From contig NZ_JAMXXN010000023.1 in the NCBI RefSeq assembly GCF_024129435.1, positions 1-48,522 of the forward strand: a DNA stretch of 48,522 nt, read 5' to 3'. The number at the start of each line of letters is the position of its first letter. Within the stretch, counting starts at the first letter, position 1. Below the pieces are notes generated by a model. That model had not been told where the DNA came from and did not search any database. It saw only the letters and a program-made list of their open reading frames with translations. Made by a program: the position numbers and the translations under genes. Source of the stretch: Acinetobacter lwoffii (lineage in GTDB: Bacteria > Pseudomonadota > Gammaproteobacteria > Pseudomonadales > Moraxellaceae). Below, in pieces: positions 47,721 through 48,522 of this stretch.

Positions 47721-48440
47721 ACTTGAAGTGCGACATAAACCACCTAATTAATTTAAAGGGTATGGAGTATATAAAATTGTCATACCATCATCTTAACTTT
47801 GAAGATCGTACTGCATTAATGCTTGAGTCAAGAAAAGAAGGCTTTTCACCAAGAAAATTTGCCGAACTCATTAAAAGACATCCAAGTACGATCTATGGTG
47901 AGCTTAAAAGAAATAGTATCAATGACGTTTATCAAGCTCGATATGCTTCTGATAACACCTTCGCTAGACGTAGACGTAGTCACAGAAAGCTCAAAATCGA
48001 TTCAATCCTCTGGAGATTTATTGTTGAAGCGATCCGTTGTTTATGGTCTCCTCAGCAAATATCGAAGCGTTTAAAGACAATTCCTGATTTGGATCAAACA
48101 ATGAATGTAAGCCATACAACGATTTATTCAACGATACGAGCATTACCAAAGGGTGAGTTGAAAAAAGACTTATTATCCTGTCTGCATCATGAAAATAAAA
48201 AGCGAAAAGCTAACGGTGAACCTAAAAAAGATTCTATATTACAGGATATTAAAACTATTCATGAGCGCCCAGCCGAAGTTCAAGAAAGATACCGGGTCAT
48301 TGGGAAGCCGATTTAATTAAAGGTAAAGACAATAAAAGTTCGATAGCAACACTTATTGAACGAAATACACAGCTCTGTATCTTGGCAACATTATCTGATG
48401 CAAAGGCAGAATCAGTGCGCAAGGCTTTAACAGAGGTGGT
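47721..48440 (+). mobile_element. IS30-family element (ISAba125-like), truncated on the right
   Basis: The left terminal region ACTTGAAGTGCGACATAAAC starts at 47721, 41 bp before the transposase start. The transposase is recognisable to about 48440 and then loses similarity. No right inverted repeat is found before the window ends. Confidence 0.65.
47762..48440 (+). pseudogene. IS30-family transposase, frameshifted and truncated
   Basis: From ATG 47762 the sequence is MEYIKLSYHHLNFEDRTALMLESRKEGFSPRKFAELIKRHPSTIYGELKR (HTH_38; the usual STISREL is STIYGEL here). It continues through RRRRSHRKLKIDSILWRFIVEAIRCLWSPQQISKRLK to PAEVQERYRVIG. An indel near 48290 shifts the frame: the family text PGHWEADLIKGKDNKSS with the first catalytic Asp continues in another frame to KAESVRKALTEVV, then ends at TGA. 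The second Asp and Glu regions are missing. Only about two thirds of the gene remains, so it is dead. Confidence 0.78.
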
Positions 48441-48522
48441 CCCACTTGTTTGAACAACTAAAAGCGTATTTATAAGTGATATTCCGCTCTAGTTAAGCCA
48501 CCTTGTTTTGTTGGGGTAGCTG
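48441..48522. other. Window end, nothing recognised
   Basis: 82 bp after the IS30 similarity stops. No gene, repeat end or terminator could be identified before the sequence ends. Confidence 0.3.

Noticed and set aside
1..48522. CRISPR array, tRNA or rRNA genes, integron attC sites
   Set aside because: No regularly spaced repeats, cloverleaf or rRNA-like segments were recognised on reading; the GC-rich hairpin at 19265-19292 lacks attC core sites.

Overview
The window looks like a chromosomal segment of an Acinetobacter species (Moraxellaceae, Gammaproteobacteria), probably not A. baumannii. This rests on the AT-rich base composition, the IS-family mix (IS3, IS256, IS982, IS66, IS5 types and an ISAba125-like IS30 element), and gene sets typical of that genus: lldPRD, fruBKA, a bio cluster, and an iron-receptor operon with DUF3649/PepSY/DUF3325 genes. 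The assignment is by family recognition only; no search was run.

Layout. 1-9 kb is an insertion-sequence scrapyard around three cargo genes. It holds a structurally intact IS3 element, a UvrA2-like ATPase gene whose 5' end abuts an inactivated IS256 element, a TetR regulator with a YhdH/AcuI-type reductase and a visible operator, an IS5 remnant and a frameshifted IS982. 9-13.5 kb has a KefB/KefC-type K+/H+ antiporter with its terminator, then a decayed IS66 that cuts a hipA gene down to its C-terminus. 13.5-19 kb (minus strand) is the fructose PTS operon fruB-fruK-fruA. 19-23.6 kb (minus) is the L-lactate operon lldP-lldR-lldD, with two operator palindromes around a promoter.

23.6-25.3 kb contains two IS5-type remnants and a dead sensor-kinase gene. 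25.3-31 kb (minus) is a biotin cluster: bioB, then after a terminator-like hairpin a BioH-like esterase, bioA, bioF, bioC and bioD. The last four are joined by ATGA overlaps. 31-32.7 kb is a chimera of IS982, TolC-family and IS5 fragments. 32.9-38 kb (plus) is a Fur-box-preceded iron operon: TonB siderophore receptor, DUF4198-like periplasmic protein, DUF3649, PepSY membrane protein and DUF3325.

38-42.8 kb is an alcohol-oxidation module: iron-dependent alcohol dehydrogenase, a GAF regulator lacking an AAA+ domain, and an aldehyde dehydrogenase divergent from the regulator. 43-47 kb (minus) is a vitamin-salvage-like cluster of APH-fold kinase, TonB receptor and PnuC/PnuT-family permease. The window ends in an unidentified gene remnant and a broken IS30 transposase.

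The metabolic blocks look intact and coherent. Most decay is confined to the IS-rich joints between them: only one IS (IS3, about 351-1535) looks able to transpose. The nearest thing to an under-described system is the kinase/TonB-receptor/PnuC cluster, for which no riboswitch was recognised, followed by the ethanol module with its AAA+-less GAF regulator. Nothing seen requires a wholly new system.
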